A DNA stretch of 41,446 nt, taken from Sulfurimonas sp. SAG-AH-194-I05 (GTDB taxonomy: Bacteria > Campylobacterota > Campylobacteria > Campylobacterales > Sulfurimonadaceae). Under the pieces are notes generated by a model. That model was not told where the DNA came from, searched no databases, and saw only the letters and a list, made by a program, of their open reading frames with translations. Shown one piece after another: positions 17,707-25,830 of the stretch; positions within the stretch are counted from its first letter, which is position 1, and the number at the start of each line of letters is the position of its first letter. The position numbers and the translations under genes were made by a program. Location: assembly GCF_029215955.1 (NCBI RefSeq), contig NZ_JAEMVA010000012.1, positions 1 through 41,446 of the forward strand, written 5' to 3'.

Positions 17707-17870
17707 CGAAATATAACCTTATTTCTTCCTCTACCTTTTGCTTTATAAAGTGCGTCAAGCGATAGAGTTTCGTGTGTAGACTTAGCAATCACTTCACTTA
17801 TAGTGAATTGTATAACCTTGCCATTATCTGTGTCATCTACTATTAAAATAATTTTTTTATTATCATTCAC
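17703..17870 (-). pseudogene. Internally deleted response regulator-GGDEF gene, 55 codons left
   Basis: An open frame from GTG at 17868-17870 to TGA at 17703-17705. The first 14 residues, VNDNKKIILIVDDT, are the opening strand and acidic pocket of a receiver domain. The last part, DALYKAKGRGRNKVIF, is the C-terminal helix of a GGDEF diguanylate cyclase (ALYxAKxxGRNxV), preceded by a strand-like VIQFTIS. The phospho-acceptor region and the GGDEF active site are absent, so neither activity can remain. It looks like a two-domain gene shortened by a large in-frame deletion. Its stop overlaps the pyk ATG, so translation of the remnant could still be coupled to pyk. Confidence 0.65.
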
Positions 17871-17955
17871 GTGTCGTATCCATCATTTGTAGTGCTTCTT
17901 TACATTTATATCTTTGTAGCATAAACTTTATTTTATCTAAAATACTGTTATCAGC
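17863..17955 (-). pseudogene. C-terminal scrap of a signalling protein upstream of the receiver-GGDEF remnant
   Basis: Thirty codons open between stops, ending in KFMLQRYKCKEALQMMDTTRE. The pattern 'helix, YxxxEAL, short acidic end' is how many hybrid histidine kinases and Hpt-like modules finish. Its TGA overlaps the GTG of the next remnant, as in a coupled operon. The scrap is short and the family call is a guess; the operon-like junction is the stronger point. Confidence 0.35.
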
Positions 17956-18006
17956 TTATAAAATATATACTTTGCTATAATAAACTAAAGGCTTCGTATG
18001 TAAAAA

Positions 18007-18139
18007 GTTTCAGTACAACTTGAATGGAAACATAGTTTGAATTTGCTGGTTTTTATGTAGCTCAGGAGGAATAGATACAAAAATTTCTATTCGTAACAAT
18101 GCACAAGGTGCAGAATTTACACTTGAATTTTCCTCGTAA
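18007..18139 (+). pseudogene. Remnant of an NMT1/THI5-type sensor histidine kinase
   Basis: On the plus strand, VSVQLEWKH (18007-18033) continues after a one-base deletion as FEFAGFYVAQEE (18036-18071). Together they match the start of the NMT1/THI5-like substrate-binding domain (QLxWKHQFEFAGFYxA) that many Campylobacterota use as a periplasmic sensor. A third frame then reads ISIRNNAQGAEFTLEFSS and stops at 18137-18139, the usual final strand of a histidine-kinase ATPase domain (GAxFTLxF). Nearly the whole gene between these ends has been deleted. The last 23 bases overlap the 3' end of the epimerase gene on the other strand. Confidence 0.6.
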
Positions 18140-19163
18140 GATTATACGTTATTGAAGCACCATTAAAAGTAAAATCAAGTGCATCCGAAGCCTCTTTATA
18201 TAAAAGAGGACTGTCTAGGTCTATGTAACGGATAACATCCTTATACTCTAAGCATAAGTGCAAAGCAACATTTATAGAGTATGGTCCCTCAAGCATAGAT
18301 CCTAGCATGCATGTGACTTTCATTTTTCGAGCGTATTGTAAGATTTCTATAGCTTTACTCACTCCTCCACATTTCATAAGTTTGATGTTAATCATACTGG
18401 CACTTTGTGTTTGAACAACTTTTTTAACATCTTCTAAAGTAAATACACTCTCATCCGCTAAAATTGGGATATGTGAATTTTGAGTTATAATTTTAAGCGC
18501 ATCAAGTGCATCAGCACCAACAGGTTGCTCAATAAGCTCCACTTTAATTCCTTGCATTGCTTTTATATACTCTAATGAACTTTTTATATCCCACGCTTGG
18601 TTTGCATCTATGAGTAATGTAGCATGTGGTAATGCTTTGGCGATTTTTTTTGTAACACGTATGGCATGTGCAATATCTTTACCAAGCTTTACTTTTAAAA
18701 TATCCATACCTTTTTCACATGCTTGTATGGAGTCTTCAAGCATACTTTGTTCATCTTTTAAACTAATGGTAATATCTGTTTTTAAGACACTGGGAGTGGA
18801 AGCTCCAAAATACGCATAAAGTTTTTGCCCTTTTTCTTGCGCTAAAAGAGAGACTATCGCCATATCAATAGAAGCCTTAGCACTACTTCCTATTTCACAG
18901 TTTGCATGTAAAATAGTTAAAGATTCTTCTAGACTTTGATGCAGTAAATACTCTTGTATTTTTATGACTGATTTTAAAATATCATCAATACCTTCATTTG
19001 TAATCGCTTTGGTTGCAGGCGCTTCACCTATACCAATCATACCATTCTCACATGTTACGGTAACACGAACAAATTCTACATTTTCCACCCGTCTCAAAGC
19101 TGTAATAAAAGGTGTTTTTAAAGGAATTAATTGCACCTGCGTTTCAATAGTAATAATTTTCAT
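18117..19163 (-). CDS. Dipeptide epimerase, L-Ala-D/L-Glu type (enolase superfamily)
   Basis: A 348-residue enolase-superfamily enzyme of the muconate-lactonising subgroup. The catalytic set is visible: KVK at 157-159, metal ligands D186 (IDANQAW), E212 (IEQPV) and D237 (ILADES), and the second base K261 in NIKLMKCGG. The spacing parallels E. coli and B. subtilis L-Ala-D/L-Glu epimerases, which convert a murein-derived dipeptide for reuse. The upstream gene is a DUF819 membrane protein and before that a muropeptide amidase, which supports a murein-salvage role. The exact dipeptide specificity is inferred. Confidence 0.85.
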   Translation of the reverse strand: MKIITIETQVQLIPLKTPFITALRRVENVEFVRVTVTCENGMIGIGEAPATKAITNEGIDDILKSVIKIQEYLLHQSLEESLTILHANCEIGSSAKASIDMAIVSLLAQEKGQKLYAYFGASTPSVLKTDITISLKDEQSMLEDSIQACEKGMDILKVKLGKDIAHAIRVTKKIAKALPHATLLIDANQAWDIKSSLEYIKAMQGIKVELIEQPVGADALDALKIITQNSHIPILADESVFTLEDVKKVVQTQSASMINIKLMKCGGVSKAIEILQYARKMKVTCMLGSMLEGPYSINVALHLCLEYKDVIRYIDLDSPLLYKEASDALDFTFNGASITYNLTRKIQV

Positions 19164-19177
19164 ATTTTAATTATATC

Positions 19178-20314
19178 CTAAAATGGGGAACTGAAACTTT
19201 GTAAAATACTCCCCACTAAGAGTCCACCAAATGTACCGATTAAATACCCCATAATAGCCATCATAACACCGACACTTACAAGTGACTTATTATACGCCGC
19301 AGCTAAGATAGGAGCAGAGGCAACGCCCCCAATATTTGCTAGTGAAGCCACTGCAATACTAAATAAATCAAGTTTAAATATTTTAGCACCTAAAACCATA
19401 AGAAAAGCATGAATAAGTAAAATTATAAAACCTGCAAATACATAGATTCCGACATCGCTAAAACTATCAAAAACAGCCTTAGAACCAATAAGTGCTATAA
19501 TCATATACAACATACTCGTAGCCACTTCACTTGAACCATTTATAGTGCTAAGCCGTGTAAAAGAACCTAAAATACCAAAAAAAGAAGCAAGTAAAACTAT
19601 CGTCGTTGTACTACTTATAAATTCCACATGCGTAGCTAAAAACTGCGATACAAATGAAATAATTAAGGCAAGTACAATGAGTAACCAGTAGCGCTTTGCA
19701 CCCATACTACAAGCGCAACCCACCGCACCTAAAGTAGCCACACTTGCATTACTTTTTGTAAAACGATTAAAGTACTTTGCAAAAGGAACTAAAAATAACA
19801 TCAGCATAACCCAAAGCGTATAATTGACACTATCTACAACAAGGGCGTAGCCAAAGGCTTCTTGACTCACTTCAAGTGCTGAACCAACTGCTATCATATT
19901 TGCAGTTCCACCCATCCAACTCCCAGCTAAAGCTCCAAAAGCAGATGCCATTTCATAGTTAAAATCAAAAAGAATCGAAACGATAATAAATCCACATGCC
20001 AAGCTCACTAAGGCTAAAATATATGCGATAATTAAAGATTTACCTAGCTTAAAAAAATGACGTAAGTCCACTTGCAAAAGCATCAAAAAAAGCATGGAAG
20101 GAAGTAAGTTTATTTTTGTAAGCTTATAGATTGCGTTTATTTCTTCATTGTATTCAAACACATGCATTGAAGCTAAAAACATACTAAAAGCATAAATGAG
20201 AACAACTGCAGGAATATATTTTAAAAATGTAAAGTCTGTTTTTTTTTCTAAGGTATGAAAACCCGTAGCCACAAGAGCTAAAACAAACAGATAAACAAAG
20301 GGTGTACTAATCAC
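19178..20314 (-). CDS. DUF819 family integral membrane protein
   Basis: A 378-residue protein with about ten hydrophobic segments. Family hallmarks are the GALAGSWMGGTANMIAVGSAL loop around residue 130 and NIGGVASAPILAAAY near residue 330, two symmetry-related glycine-rich stretches typical of a transporter inverted repeat. DUF819 (YjcL-like) members have no established substrate. Placement between a muropeptide amidase and a dipeptide epimerase suggests transport of a murein peptide or amino acid, which is inference only. It starts at GTG, overlapping the amidase stop by 8 bp. Confidence 0.85.
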   Translation of the reverse strand: MISTPFVYLFVLALVATGFHTLEKKTDFTFLKYIPAVVLIYAFSMFLASMHVFEYNEEINAIYKLTKINLLPSMLFLMLLQVDLRHFFKLGKSLIIAYILALVSLACGFIIVSILFDFNYEMASAFGALAGSWMGGTANMIAVGSALEVSQEAFGYALVVDSVNYTLWVMLMLFLVPFAKYFNRFTKSNASVATLGAVGCACSMGAKRYWLLIVLALIISFVSQFLATHVEFISSTTTIVLLASFFGILGSFTRLSTINGSSEVATSMLYMIIALIGSKAVFDSFSDVGIYVFAGFIILLIHAFLMVLGAKIFKLDLFSIAVASLANIGGVASAPILAAAYNKSLVSVGVMMAIMGYLIGTFGGLLVGSILQSFSSPF

Positions 20315-20960
20315 AAGGTGCTTCTTTCATTCCTTTAATATTTAAGCGTAGGTTATCCATAAATCCTTTCCCTGGATCAAACTTTTCAGTTCTGTATCCA
20401 TCATCTAATTCTAACCAAAGAGGCGTGTTTTCAAAACATCTGTACTCGTGATGTCCTACAACATACTCTACACTTGGAAATTTCTTTTTTACGTACTCGA
20501 CTATGTACATATTTGCTATAAGTTGTAAGTCGGTTAAATCATCTTTATAATTTTCACCTCCAACATTTTCGATTCCTATAGAGTTATAATTAAGCCCAAT
20601 CACATGCCGAGCCATGAAGGTAAGTGGCATAAGCTGATGAATCGTACCATCACGCTCAACCATAAAGTGCGTTGAAACATTTAAAGCACTTGCCTTACTT
20701 ATTTCTGGTCTATCATCAGGTAAAGTTTCTTCTTTAAAGCGTGAAAGAGAATCTTTAAAAGTAGCTATTGCTGTATAATGAATAAGTATTATTTTTGGAA
20801 CTATTGTAATGTCTTGCACCTGTAAACCATAGTGTTTTTCAATATACTGCTTCGTTAAACTTATACGTTTTTCACCAAAATGTATAGGTGTTTGGATTAT
20901 TTCCTGTGCTGATAGAGCCCCTAAAAAAACCAAAAATGTTAAAGATATTTTTATCATCAT
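20307..20960 (-). CDS. Exported N-acetylmuramoyl-L-alanine amidase (Amidase_2/AmpD-like)
   Basis: A zinc amidase cleaving the bond between MurNAc and the stem peptide. Visible ligands are the His in ILIHYTA, the His in VVGHHEYR and the Asp in KFDPGKGF; SIGIENVGG carries the conserved acidic residue. I start it at the ATG at 20960 (or the adjacent ATG at 20957) because AGAGAGGG lies just upstream and the product then opens with a signal peptide (MIKISLTFLVFLGALSAQE). The frame is open further, to 20999, but that would overlap the pseudopilin gene and bury the signal. The protein is therefore probably periplasmic, unlike cytoplasmic AmpD. Confidence 0.88.
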   Translation of the reverse strand: MMIKISLTFLVFLGALSAQEIIQTPIHFGEKRISLTKQYIEKHYGLQVQDITIVPKIILIHYTAIATFKDSLSRFKEETLPDDRPEISKASALNVSTHFMVERDGTIHQLMPLTFMARHVIGLNYNSIGIENVGGENYKDDLTDLQLIANMYIVEYVKKKFPSVEYVVGHHEYRCFENTPLWLELDDGYRTEKFDPGKGFMDNLRLNIKGMKEAPCD

Positions 20961-20980
20961 GAACCCTCTCTTGCACACAT

Positions 20981-21637
20981 TTATAATACATCTACCCATG
21001 TGAGAGTCGACTCTTTATAAACTTGTAATTTGCTATTTGTCGTATCATACCAAAGTGTACCATTTAGAGGGGTTAAAGGCTGCGTATCTGATACAATAGC
21101 ACTATTATAAGCTCTTGTTTGCGTTGTAATTTCTGAACCGCTATAAAGTTTAAAATGGTTTAGCTCGCCCACTCCAATTTCTAACATTAAATCATCACCT
21201 TGAACAACACTATCACTTGTTGTAGTAGAAAGGATTCTATCTTCACCAGAGCTCACCAAACGACCAGCTACATTTGCATTTGGAGAAATTACGGTATCTG
21301 TATTTGCATAAGGAAGATTTGTAGCATCTAATGTACCTAGGTCTATCGTCCAGTAAGAAATTCTTTTCCCCCACGCATCTACTCCTACGCCTGCCTCTAC
21401 TGGTAAACTTTGATTTGCATCTTCTTTTAAAAGTTCAAAAAATACATCATTATCTGGATCAGTTGCTAATTTTAAAAGTCTACTTCGAATCACTTCTAAA
21501 ATAATTTTTGTATTTTGTTGTTTTAAAATATTTGACTGAATATTACTATAATAGTTCATTGTAGTAAAAACAACAGCAACTATACCTGCGATAATAATAG
21601 CAATCATTGACTCTACAAGTAAATAAGCCTTACGCAT
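20981..21637 (-). CDS. Pseudopilin (type II secretion/competence-type prepilin), distal gene
   Basis: A 218-residue protein with a very short prepilin leader MRKA followed by YLLVESMIAIIIAGIVAV. The +5 glutamate and hydrophobic helix are the prepilin-peptidase signature, with alanine rather than glycine at -1. The long C-terminal region (40-218) is polar and beta-like, with NTDTVISPNANVAGRLVSSG, and ends in LWYDTTNSKLQVYKE, so it is probably a minor, larger pseudopilin. It lies directly after the GspF gene as last gene of the machine; the amidase follows about 20 bp later. Confidence 0.82.
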   Translation of the reverse strand: MRKAYLLVESMIAIIIAGIVAVVFTTMNYYSNIQSNILKQQNTKIILEVIRSRLLKLATDPDNDVFFELLKEDANQSLPVEAGVGVDAWGKRISYWTIDLGTLDATNLPYANTDTVISPNANVAGRLVSSGEDRILSTTTSDSVVQGDDLMLEIGVGELNHFKLYSGSEITTQTRAYNSAIVSDTQPLTPLNGTLWYDTTNSKLQVYKESTLTWVDVL

Positions 21638-22687
21638 TTAGCCTATACCTTTGGTTAAGTCTATTAAACCTTTTTGAATAATAATTTGTGTTAATACTAT
21701 GGTATAAAACTCTATAAAAACAGCAAAAGCCATTAAAAGAATCGAGACAAGGGTAATGCCTCTAAAGAAATGGGTACTTAAACGTAATGCTTCAAGCTGA
21801 GAACTTTTACTCATCTCGCTCATAACATTTCCTATTTGTATACTTGACCCTACTCCGAGCATCAGTTTTTGTTCAAGTACCTCATAAAGATCAGAATGAA
21901 AGAGTAATTTTCCATCATACTTAATACTTTGCAAAGTAAATGCAAGTGCTTTTTTATAGTGTGTTATCGTTGTCATCTCTAAAGCTGACGCAACCCCTTT
22001 TTGAAAAGATATACCACTCTTTAACATTTCACTCATCATACTAAATAAAATAAACTTATCAAACTTTTTAATAATTTTTGAAACAAATGGTAAAACGAGA
22101 CCTATTTCTTTTGCAAGAAGTTGTAGCATGTTTGACTTAGAAAATAAAGCAATCATCAAAATTATAAAATAACTAAAAACTATTGCCAACATTACAAATA
22201 AAATATCTGCCATAGTTTGAGCAGTTTGAAGGTGCTCTGTTATAAGCGCTACTATTTCTGGTGTATATTCTTGTGACTTCGATATTTGGTAGGGTACTCC
22301 AAAAAATGTAACCCCGATAACAATAAAAAAAGCAAAGGTAAAATAAATAAAAGGCAAGGTTATTTTGTCATTGGATTCTCTCTCAAAATTTTCTTTTACT
22401 TCAATATAAGAAATAATATTCGCTAAAGACTTTTTAAAATTTGTACCCTGCTCTGCCATAGCTATAAAGTTTGCAACTTCTAAAGAAGCCACTTTACTCT
22501 TTTTTAAAGACTGTGAAAAAGTAGCACCTTCTTGAAGCTCTTTATAAATTCCTACAAAAAAACTTCTTTCTTTTTTTGTTGGAGAAGATTGTGATAAGAG
22601 GCTTATACCATGCGAAAGGCTTTTACCATTTTCAAGTGTAAAGAGTAAGGTTTTTAAAACACTTTTTATATCAATCTTCATCAACAT
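21638..22687 (-). CDS. Type II secretion/type IV pilus inner-membrane platform protein (GspF/PilC family)
   Basis: A 349-residue platform protein with two T2SSF repeats (about 10-130 and 205-330), each a four-to-six-helix bundle, and three hydrophobic segments (about 130-155, 175-195 and 318-340). NFIAMAEQGTNFKKSLANI and the second-repeat counterpart around MLGVGSSIQIGNVMSEMSK carry the family pattern. It transmits the motion of the GspE ATPase to the pseudopilus. It overlaps the gspE-like gene by 17 bp. The position corresponds to ctsF in Campylobacter jejuni. Confidence 0.9.
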   Translation of the reverse strand: MLMKIDIKSVLKTLLFTLENGKSLSHGISLLSQSSPTKKERSFFVGIYKELQEGATFSQSLKKSKVASLEVANFIAMAEQGTNFKKSLANIISYIEVKENFERESNDKITLPFIYFTFAFFIVIGVTFFGVPYQISKSQEYTPEIVALITEHLQTAQTMADILFVMLAIVFSYFIILMIALFSKSNMLQLLAKEIGLVLPFVSKIIKKFDKFILFSMMSEMLKSGISFQKGVASALEMTTITHYKKALAFTLQSIKYDGKLLFHSDLYEVLEQKLMLGVGSSIQIGNVMSEMSKSSQLEALRLSTHFFRGITLVSILLMAFAVFIEFYTIVLTQIIIQKGLIDLTKGIG

Positions 22688-24233
22688 AGCCTAGAGATAA
22701 AAGCTCGTAAACTAAGGTGTCATAATCGCAGATTCCATTTTCATATAAATACTGGGCTGACTCAAAGTAGCTACATGTAATTAAGTGATCCCATGCTTTT
22801 AAGACTGTAGAGTTTTTTAAAGCCATATAAAATGTGTAGCGCGTTTTCATATCAGAGGGAAGAAAAACCATGTCAACTAGTAAAACACGTTCTTTATAAC
22901 CTGTGAAATTGCACTCTATACATCCGTTTTTTTCATACCCTTGCACTTGTGTTTTAAAGTATTTTTGCGCTTTTTCATTCGCAACCTTTTGTTTACATGT
23001 GCATAACTGCAAAACAAGTCTTTGTGCAATAACCCCACTTAAAGAATACGCTAAAATAAAAAGGTCACCACCCTCATCACGGATTCTCTCCAGTGCCATG
23101 TAGGCATTAGTTGTATGGAGTGTTGAGTATACCATATGACCACTATGTGCTGCTTTTAGGGCTATCTTCATACTTTTTTCATCACGCATTTCACCAATAA
23201 CTATGACATCAGGATCTTGACGCATAACAGACTTCATAGCCTGCGTAAAATCAAAACCTATTGCTTCATTAATTTGATACTGCGTGATGAAGTCTATTTT
23301 ATATTCTATTGGATCTTCTAAGGTATAAATAATCTCATTTAATCTATCACGCTGATTTATAATAGCATTGAGTGTAGTTGTCTTTCCGCTTCCAGTTGGT
23401 CCAACGATTAAGAAAAAACCATTTTTCTGATTTACAAAAGAATGTACATAATCATAAAGAGGATGTTTTTTGGGAAACAACTCTTCAAGGGTTTTTAAAT
23501 GAGAGCTACTATTTAAAATTCTAAGTACTATATTTTCACCAAAACTCGATGGAGCAATTTCTACACGAAAATCAACACTTCCATCCGAAAATCCTTCGCT
23601 AAAACTACCACTTTGAGGTGTTTGAATATTCATTAAGTCTATGTTTGATTTTTCTTTAATTATGAGGGAAAATCTTTGTGCTAGTTCTTTACTCAACAAA
23701 TACTTTGTAGTAATACTTCCATTTATTCTATAACGCAACCATGAAAAATCAGCATATGCATTTATATGGATATCACTCACATTATTTGCTACACAAAAAT
23801 GTAATAGTATCTTTAAGAGTTCAAAAACTTTCGTATCATCTGCATCATACGCGTTAAATTTTTTAATACTTTTTTCAATTAAAGCAGCATCAACTGTCAC
23901 TAACTGTTTAAATTTTTCGTTAAATTCTCTTACTGGAATCGTTTTTTGTACTACATTTTTTCCAAGACGTTTTTTTAATTTCTCTAATCGTTTAGGACCA
24001 AGCGCTTCTTTTGTTTGAATATAAAATGTTTGGGTGTCTTCTTTTGAGATAAGAATGTCATATTCTTTAAGTATATCGATACTATATGTGGTGGTATTTT
24101 CTTTTTTTTGTAAAAAATTATGTTCTTTTGCTATTTGTGAAAGGTCTTTAACATTACCTATAGCTTGATAATAAAGCTTTTCTTTTTGACATATTTCAAG
24201 TTCTTTATCTGTTAAATGTTCTTTTAAATTCAT
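22671..24233 (-). CDS. GspE/PilB-type secretion ATPase
   Basis: A 520-residue cytoplasmic ATPase that drives pseudopilus assembly. It has an N-terminal docking domain, then Walker A GPTGSGKTT (about 277-285), the Asp box TLEDPIEY, Walker B VIVIGEMRDE (about 344) and the His box STLHTTNA (about 367). A zinc finger formed by CTC and CIEC (about 410-440) is present; such cysteines mark extension ATPases rather than PilT. No retraction ATPase is in the window. The layout corresponds to ctsE of C. jejuni, required for natural transformation. Confidence 0.93.
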   Translation of the reverse strand: MNLKEHLTDKELEICQKEKLYYQAIGNVKDLSQIAKEHNFLQKKENTTTYSIDILKEYDILISKEDTQTFYIQTKEALGPKRLEKLKKRLGKNVVQKTIPVREFNEKFKQLVTVDAALIEKSIKKFNAYDADDTKVFELLKILLHFCVANNVSDIHINAYADFSWLRYRINGSITTKYLLSKELAQRFSLIIKEKSNIDLMNIQTPQSGSFSEGFSDGSVDFRVEIAPSSFGENIVLRILNSSSHLKTLEELFPKKHPLYDYVHSFVNQKNGFFLIVGPTGSGKTTTLNAIINQRDRLNEIIYTLEDPIEYKIDFITQYQINEAIGFDFTQAMKSVMRQDPDVIVIGEMRDEKSMKIALKAAHSGHMVYSTLHTTNAYMALERIRDEGGDLFILAYSLSGVIAQRLVLQLCTCKQKVANEKAQKYFKTQVQGYEKNGCIECNFTGYKERVLLVDMVFLPSDMKTRYTFYMALKNSTVLKAWDHLITCSYFESAQYLYENGICDYDTLVYELLSLGYVDED

Positions 24234-24261
24234 AATCTTTTTTTATGAATTATACCATCAT

Positions 24262-24750
24262 TTAACGAGATAAATAAAATTTCATGAGGGTCGTTGTAGC
24301 ATCTTGGGTAAGAATATATTGATTCGAAGAAAAATCATCTTCTAAGCTTTCTAAAACTGTATTATTATTAGAATTTCTATCTACTATTGTAGAAAAATAA
24401 AATTCACTTCCAGTCTGCGTTGCTTTATACTCACTAAAACCGATTAAAGGCTTAGGAACAAAGCTTCCTCTTCCACCATCTAGAGTATAACGAACTGTCG
24501 TATTACAATCTAATGTACTTAAAAGTGTATCGTTTGCTAAAGAGTCATCACTTTGTACTGGCATACTATTACTGAGTTCTTTGCATTGTAAAATCATTGC
24601 ACTGAGTATACTTATATGTGATTGGAACTGTGTCTTTGTGTTTTGTTTAGCGAGAGTTGAAATATTTAAATAGCTAAAAGAAAGAATAGCCATAATACCC
24701 GAGAGGGTTATGACTATAACAAGTTCTAAAAAAGAAAAAGCACTTCGCAC
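24262..24750 (-). CDS. Pseudopilin, 162 aa
   Basis: A prepilin-like protein starting at GTG with leader MRSA and mature helix FSFLELVIVITLSGIMAIL. Glu +5 is present and -1 is Ala. The globular part (about 35-162) is polar, with two cysteines (CKELSN and DCNTTVRYT) that may form a disulfide. It follows the next pseudopilin gene by 3 bp. Confidence 0.82.
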   Translation of the reverse strand: MRSAFSFLELVIVITLSGIMAILSFSYLNISTLAKQNTKTQFQSHISILSAMILQCKELSNSMPVQSDDSLANDTLLSTLDCNTTVRYTLDGGRGSFVPKPLIGFSEYKATQTGSEFYFSTIVDRNSNNNTVLESLEDDFSSNQYILTQDATTTLMKFYLSR

Positions 24751-24753
24751 ACT

Positions 24754-25344
24754 CTAATTTACTTCTTTAAGAAGAACAATTTCAATAGTTGCACCGGTAC
24801 CAAAACAAAATACATTACCTAAGGCTGTAAATTGAGCAGCTGAAGTACCAAAATCTGTTGTATCATCTACATCAAGACTTAAAGCCGGGCTAATCATATT
24901 GTTAAATACTGAACAATATTCTTCATTACTTGTACTAGGAGTAACATTTGTTACTGGGAAACTAAATGCTATATCGTTATTACCACTACCAGTATAATCT
25001 GTTGCAATACTCAAAACCCAACCTGTACCAATTTCGGTAATGGCAGTTGGAGTAGTTGTTAAAATTTTTGCATTTGATGCATTTAAATCTAATACATCAG
25101 TAGGAGTAGTACCAAACTGCACACTGTATACATCATATGCATTAGAGAGTTGCGATGCTTGTTCCACTAAAGCAGCAACCCGTGCTTTTTTTGCAACCAA
25201 GTCCGTATTATAAAAGTTTGATGAATATTTAAAACCTACTATACTAATTACACCAAATAAAATAACTGCAATCATCATTTCTACAAGTGAGATACCCGAT
25301 CTCATCCCATTACGGCCTCGAATTGTTCTACTTCCATGTATCAT
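24754..25344 (-). CDS. Pseudopilin, 196 aa, with a longer leader
   Basis: The prepilin cleavage site is MRSG / ISLVEMMIAVILFGVIS, with Gly -1 and Glu +5, the best match among the three pseudopilins here. The start at 25344 is supported by AAGGA seven bases upstream and gives a 17-residue leader rich in arginine; an internal ATG (25305) would give a four-residue leader. The C-terminal domain has two cysteines (EEYCSVF and NVFCFGTG). It is probably the major or a core pseudopilin, but this is not certain. Confidence 0.83.
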   Translation of the reverse strand: MIHGSRTIRGRNGMRSGISLVEMMIAVILFGVISIVGFKYSSNFYNTDLVAKKARVAALVEQASQLSNAYDVYSVQFGTTPTDVLDLNASNAKILTTTPTAITEIGTGWVLSIATDYTGSGNNDIAFSFPVTNVTPSTSNEEYCSVFNNMISPALSLDVDDTTDFGTSAAQFTALGNVFCFGTGATIEIVLLKEVN

Positions 25345-25389
25345 GATATATCCTTTTTCTTTATATTCTACTCTTTATATCGGCATGTC

Positions 25390-25830
25390 TCACTTTAACT
25401 TTAAGGAATATGGGCGTATTTTTATTAAAAATCCATAATTATCACTTGTACAATCTTTTCCAATACAGGTAGTTAATACATTCACCTCATCATTTTTAAT
25501 GATATTAAGAAGTCTTTTTAACAATATATAGGAAAAACCATTATGTATGTTTCCTTGGATTTTTAGTAGTTTATTTTCTGCAAAAACCATCGCATCGAGG
25601 TTAAGTTCTATAATGATTTGATTGTAGTCGTATACTTTTGCATCAAGTTCTTCTGCATTTGCATAAACAACTATAGGACGACCAGCTGTACGTTTGAGTT
25701 TATAAAGAGACTCTACATCTTTTTTAACTAACTTATCACTATAAATAATATCTAAGTAAAAAAAGTATGTAGAAACACTTATGGTAATTAAAATGAGTAT
25801 AAATAAAATAATATAATTATATTTTTTCAT
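25390..25830 (-). CDS. Small bitopic membrane protein of the pilus-like machine (possible GspM/PilO-like)
   Basis: A 146-residue protein with one N-terminal membrane helix (about 7-27) and a small periplasmic alpha/beta domain with two cysteines (TTCIGKDCTS) near residue 122, possibly a disulfide. Type II systems have a pair of bitopic proteins (GspL/GspM or PilN/PilO) at this position between secretin and ATPase. Its 14-bp overlap with the preceding gene supports partnership. I do not recognise a specific family; the assignment rests on topology and place, perhaps the counterpart of CtsX. Confidence 0.6.
   Translation of the reverse strand: MKKYNYIILFILILITISVSTYFFYLDIIYSDKLVKKDVESLYKLKRTAGRPIVVYANAEELDAKVYDYNQIIIELNLDAMVFAENKLLKIQGNIHNGFSYILLKRLLNIIKNDEVNVLTTCIGKDCTSDNYGFLIKIRPYSLKLK

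Noticed and set aside
17707..18116. Possible small RNA or riboswitch in the long gap upstream of pyk
   Set aside because: The gap is explained by decayed protein-coding fragments; no stable conserved-looking fold or known riboswitch core was seen.
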